Shown here piece after piece: positions 6,196 through 7,449 of a stretch of 7,449 bases of DNA. Location of the stretch: positions 1 to 7,449 of the forward strand of contig JAENIZ010000057.1 in assembly GCA_016844485.1 (NCBI GenBank), written 5' to 3'. The translations under genes were made by a program, and so were the position numbers. Below the pieces are notes generated by a model. That model was not told the origin of the DNA, did not search any database, and saw only the letters and a program-made list of their open reading frames with translations. Source of the stretch: Gammaproteobacteria bacterium. Its GTDB lineage: Bacteria; Pseudomonadota; Gammaproteobacteria; Eutrophobiales; Eutrophobiaceae. The stretch's first letter is position 1, and each line of letters starts with the position of its first letter.

Positions 6196-6285
6196 ATGAT
6201 AAGCTTTATCGGGATTAAGAGCGCCTGTCTTTACAACCGTGTTATTAAAATTTTTAGTATCACTTTTTTATGGATACCTAAATGA
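6196..6285 (+). other. Tiny ORF, 29 codons, hydrophobic; doubtful
   Basis: ATG 6196 opens 29 codons ending in TGA 6283-6285. The predicted peptide is hydrophobic (MISFIGIKSACLYN..., ending FLWIPK). Its stop overlaps the ATG of the next tiny ORF in an ATGA at 6282-6285. There is no good ribosome binding site, the sequence is AT-rich and the length is within chance expectation. The best candidate promoter (6230-6258) lies inside it, so expression would need read-through from hisH. It is listed because it fills most of the 168-nt gap after hisH. Confidence 0.15.
6230..6258 (+). promoter_or_regulatory. Candidate sigma-70 promoter for the single-pass membrane-protein gene
   Basis: TTTACA (6230-6235) has five of six matches to the -35 consensus. 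Exactly 17 nt later TTTAGT (6253-6258) has four of six matches to the -10 box. A start near 6265 would give a leader covering the 22-codon ORF at 6282 and the gene at 6347. The region is AT-rich, which raises both promoter likelihood and chance matches. Confidence 0.35.
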
Positions 6286-6350
6286 CCGATTTTAAAAAGT
6301 CCTTTCGTCCATCTGCTTATAGTCAGATGCCATCCGCGGATCTGTCATGA
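6282..6350 (+). other. Possible 22-codon leader ORF overlapping the next gene by ATGA
   Basis: ATG 6282 opens 22 codons (MTDFKKSFRPSAYSQMPSAD... ) ending in TGA 6348-6350, which overlaps the ATG at 6347. This is the classic arrangement for translational coupling, and the gene at 6347 has only a weak ribosome binding site of its own (GGA at 6338-6340). The peptide is polar and unlike any family I know, and the ORF has no good ribosome binding site. It could be a leader peptide, a remnant or chance. Confidence 0.25.
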
Positions 6351-6826
6351 CTCTTGAAACATGGGAACTGTTGAGCTACGTGGTCACAGTCTTCGGCTTG
6401 CCTCTGGCCATTGTTGTTTTCCTCTATGAACAGCGGAAGGAACGAGATAATGAGGAAGAGGAAGTCTATCAGCTCCTTTCAGATAACTACCAGGACTTGC
6501 TGAAAGTTGCTCTTGCGAACCCTGATCTCAGATTTTTCTCGGCAGAGGAGTCTTCGCAGCTCTCCGAGGAACAACGGGAACGAATGGTTATCATCTTCAG
6601 CATGCTCGTTTCCCTCTTCGAGCGCGCGTATCTCCTCCTGTATGAAGAGAAAATGTCGCCAAAGCAAATAAGGCGATGGTACTCATGGGAGGATTATATG
6701 CGTGAGTGGTGTCGGCGGGCTGACTTCCGAACATCTCTCCCGCTGTTGCTCCGAGGTGAGGATCCCGATTTTGTAAGGTACCTTCAGGCGCTTGTGGCGA
6801 GTGAAAAGGCGAGCAATGTCCCTTGA
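6347..6826 (+). CDS. Single-pass membrane protein with a cytoplasmic helical domain, function unknown
   Basis: The 159-residue protein has one N-terminal membrane helix (about residues 8-25, LLSYVVTVFGLPLAIVVF). It is followed at once by the charged stretch YEQRKERDNEEEE, which would anchor a cytoplasmic domain by the positive-inside rule. The rest is predicted mostly alpha-helical, with conserved-looking elements YQLLSDNYQDLLKVALANPDL (about 41-61, part), a long amphipathic helix MVIIFSMLVSLFERAYLLLYE (about 80-101, part), and W.SWEDYMREWCRR. It ends with DPDFVRYLQALV. The pattern of TM, EQRKER, E..Y, Y..L...NP.L, FERA..L, W..Y resembles small uncharacterised bacterial membrane proteins that I have seen only as hypothetical. 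No catalytic motif is visible. The ATG at 6347 overlaps a tiny upstream ORF. The CopD-like gene follows after 29 nt, so the two probably share a transcript. Arg-rich codon use differs little from its neighbours. Confidence 0.8.
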   Translation: MTLETWELLSYVVTVFGLPLAIVVFLYEQRKERDNEEEEVYQLLSDNYQDLLKVALANPDLRFFSAEESSQLSEEQRERMVIIFSMLVSLFERAYLLLYEEKMSPKQIRRWYSWEDYMREWCRRADFRTSLPLLLRGEDPDFVRYLQALVASEKASNVP

Positions 6827-6855
6827 TAATCTCGACAGTGTGAGACTCGATTGAT

Positions 6856-7299
6856 ATGTACAAATATCTTTTGTTGCTGCATATTTTAGGTGCAACAATT
6901 TGGACGGGTGGGCATCTCGTGCTGGCCGTGACTGTCCTTCCGCGAGCAGTGAGAAGCCGATCTCCGGAGATATTGCTTCAGTTTGAATCGGGTTTTGAAA
7001 AGCTCGGTATCCCTGCCCTCATCATTCAGGTAATCACCGGGGTCTGGCTTGCGTATCTCAGGATTCCATCCGTTACATCCTGGTTTGCACTTGATAATCT
7101 GGCGTCGAGGCTCATAACTGGCAAGCTGGTGTTACTACTGCTTACGATAATGCTCGCGGCCCATGCGCGCATTCGAATCATCCCGCGCTTAAGTAATACA
7201 AACCTGAATTTTCTCGCATACCACATTATTGCAGTAACTTTCATCTCTCTCTTGTTTGTCGTGTTGGGCGTGTCTTTCCGGACGGGTGGTTTCTTTTAA
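6856..7299 (+). CDS. CopD-like integral membrane protein (putative copper-related), four helices
   Basis: A 147-residue membrane protein with four likely helices at about residues 3-27, 51-69, 87-104 and 119-141. The first helix holds LLHILGATIWTGGHLV with His9, Trp16 and His20, the spacing typical of the short CopD-family proteins found widely in Proteobacteria. IQVITGVWLA in helix 2, the GKLVLLLLTIMLAAHARIR stretch (GKL and H103 region) in helix 3 and the final VVLGVSFRTGGFF also fit that family. CopD of the cop operon is linked to copper uptake, but these short homologues are mostly untested, and a haem- or metal-binding role through the membrane histidines is inference. The gene lies 29 nt after the single-pass membrane-protein gene and probably ends that unit. 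The start ATG 6856 has only a weak ribosome binding site. No other copper genes are in the window. Confidence 0.75.
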   Translation: MYKYLLLLHILGATIWTGGHLVLAVTVLPRAVRSRSPEILLQFESGFEKLGIPALIIQVITGVWLAYLRIPSVTSWFALDNLASRLITGKLVLLLLTIMLAAHARIRIIPRLSNTNLNFLAYHIIAVTFISLLFVVLGVSFRTGGFF

Positions 7300-7337
7300 G
7301 TAAAGAACCGCGAACATATTCTGAAGCTTGAGGATGA

Positions 7338-7448
7338 CTAACGATTATTGCGGTCACGTGGTGATTTTTTACGCCCTGGTTTAAAATCAGGTCTCTTTTC
7401 CTTTTTATATCCCTGCTGTGTATTTTGTTCGTCCAGTCTTGTTATATT
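7338..7448 (-). CDS. C-terminal tail of an unidentified Lys/Arg-rich protein, 5' end outside the window
   Basis: On the - strand a frame runs in from the right edge for 36 codons and ends at TAG (7340-7338). The residues are strongly hydrophilic and basic: about a third are Lys or Arg, with RLDEQNTQQGYKKEKRPDF and then KPGRKKSPRDRNNR. Such tails are common on RNA-binding proteins, for example DEAD-box helicases of the RhlE type and RluB-type pseudouridine synthases, but the core domain is outside the window and I cannot assign it. A 36-codon open stretch alone is expected by chance about one time in six. The coherent basic composition and convergent placement 38 nt after the CopD-like gene favour a real gene. 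Confidence 0.5.
   Translation of the reverse strand, partial: NITRLDEQNTQQGYKKEKRPDFKPGRKKSPRDRNNR
7375..7405 (+). terminator. Candidate intrinsic terminator downstream of the CopD-like gene
   Basis: CCTGGT (7375-7380) pairs with ATCAGG (7386-7391), including one G-T wobble, around a 5-nt loop. A T-rich run (TCTCTTTTCCTTTTT, 7392-7406) follows. It lies about 75 nt past the CopD-like stop. The same bases would code for part of the basic tail on the other strand, so the hairpin may be incidental. Confidence 0.3.
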
Positions 7449-7449
7449 T

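Noticed and set aside
6198..6210. GATAA-GCT-TTATC hairpin as a terminator after hisH
   Set aside because: Only five AT-rich base pairs with a 3-nt loop and no T-run following.
6282..6350. Remnant of hisA or hisF after hisH
   Set aside because: None of the three + strand frames in 6179-6346 shows the HisA (PAIDL) or HisF (IPCLDV) start or other barrel motifs.
1..7449. CRISPR array, insertion sequence, tRNA or rRNA gene, or defence system
   Set aside because: No regularly spaced repeats, transposase motifs, cloverleaf-forming segments or rRNA-like stretches were seen. The recognisable genes are core metabolism.

Overview
The window looks like chromosomal DNA from a non-enteric Gammaproteobacterium of moderate GC content. 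The signs are an RpiA that follows the E. coli protein almost residue for residue, an oxygen-dependent HemF, a divergent ilvA/rpiA pair (an arrangement I recall from Pseudomonas), a monofunctional hisB rather than the enteric fusion, and a porin tail ending in Phe. The organism is an inference from protein resemblance; no rRNA or tRNA gene is visible.

Layout. Left edge: the C-terminal end of an outer-membrane porin (+), a REP-like hairpin, then a 90-aa three-helix membrane protein (-). An AT-rich gap of about 230 nt follows. Next comes ilvA (-), divergent from rpiA (+) across 52 nt. After rpiA a 155-nt AT-rich gap leads to a 50-aa two-helix membrane protein (3264-3416) with a strong ribosome binding site, and then dtd (+). 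hemF (-) converges on dtd with 12 nt between them. hemF diverges from hisB-hisH (+) across about 90 nt. The his cluster stops after hisH: a 168-nt AT-rich gap follows, with two tiny overlapping ORFs and a candidate promoter. It leads to a single-pass membrane protein of unknown family and a four-helix CopD-like protein (+). At the right edge a Lys/Arg-rich reading frame on the - strand probably is the tail of a gene continuing beyond the window.

How the genes work together. The core is housekeeping metabolism. IlvA makes 2-oxobutanoate for isoleucine. RpiA makes ribose 5-phosphate, which feeds PRPP and so histidine. HisB and HisH are two steps of histidine synthesis. HemF is the aerobic coproporphyrinogen oxidase of haem synthesis. 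Dtd edits D-aminoacyl-tRNA. The less understood content is three small membrane proteins, the unknown single-pass protein and the CopD-like protein.

No CRISPR array, insertion sequence, toxin-antitoxin pair or clear defence system is seen. The most open questions are the 50-aa membrane protein, the overlapping tiny ORFs after hisH, the missing hisA/hisF, the REP-like hairpin and the unidentified gene at the right edge.
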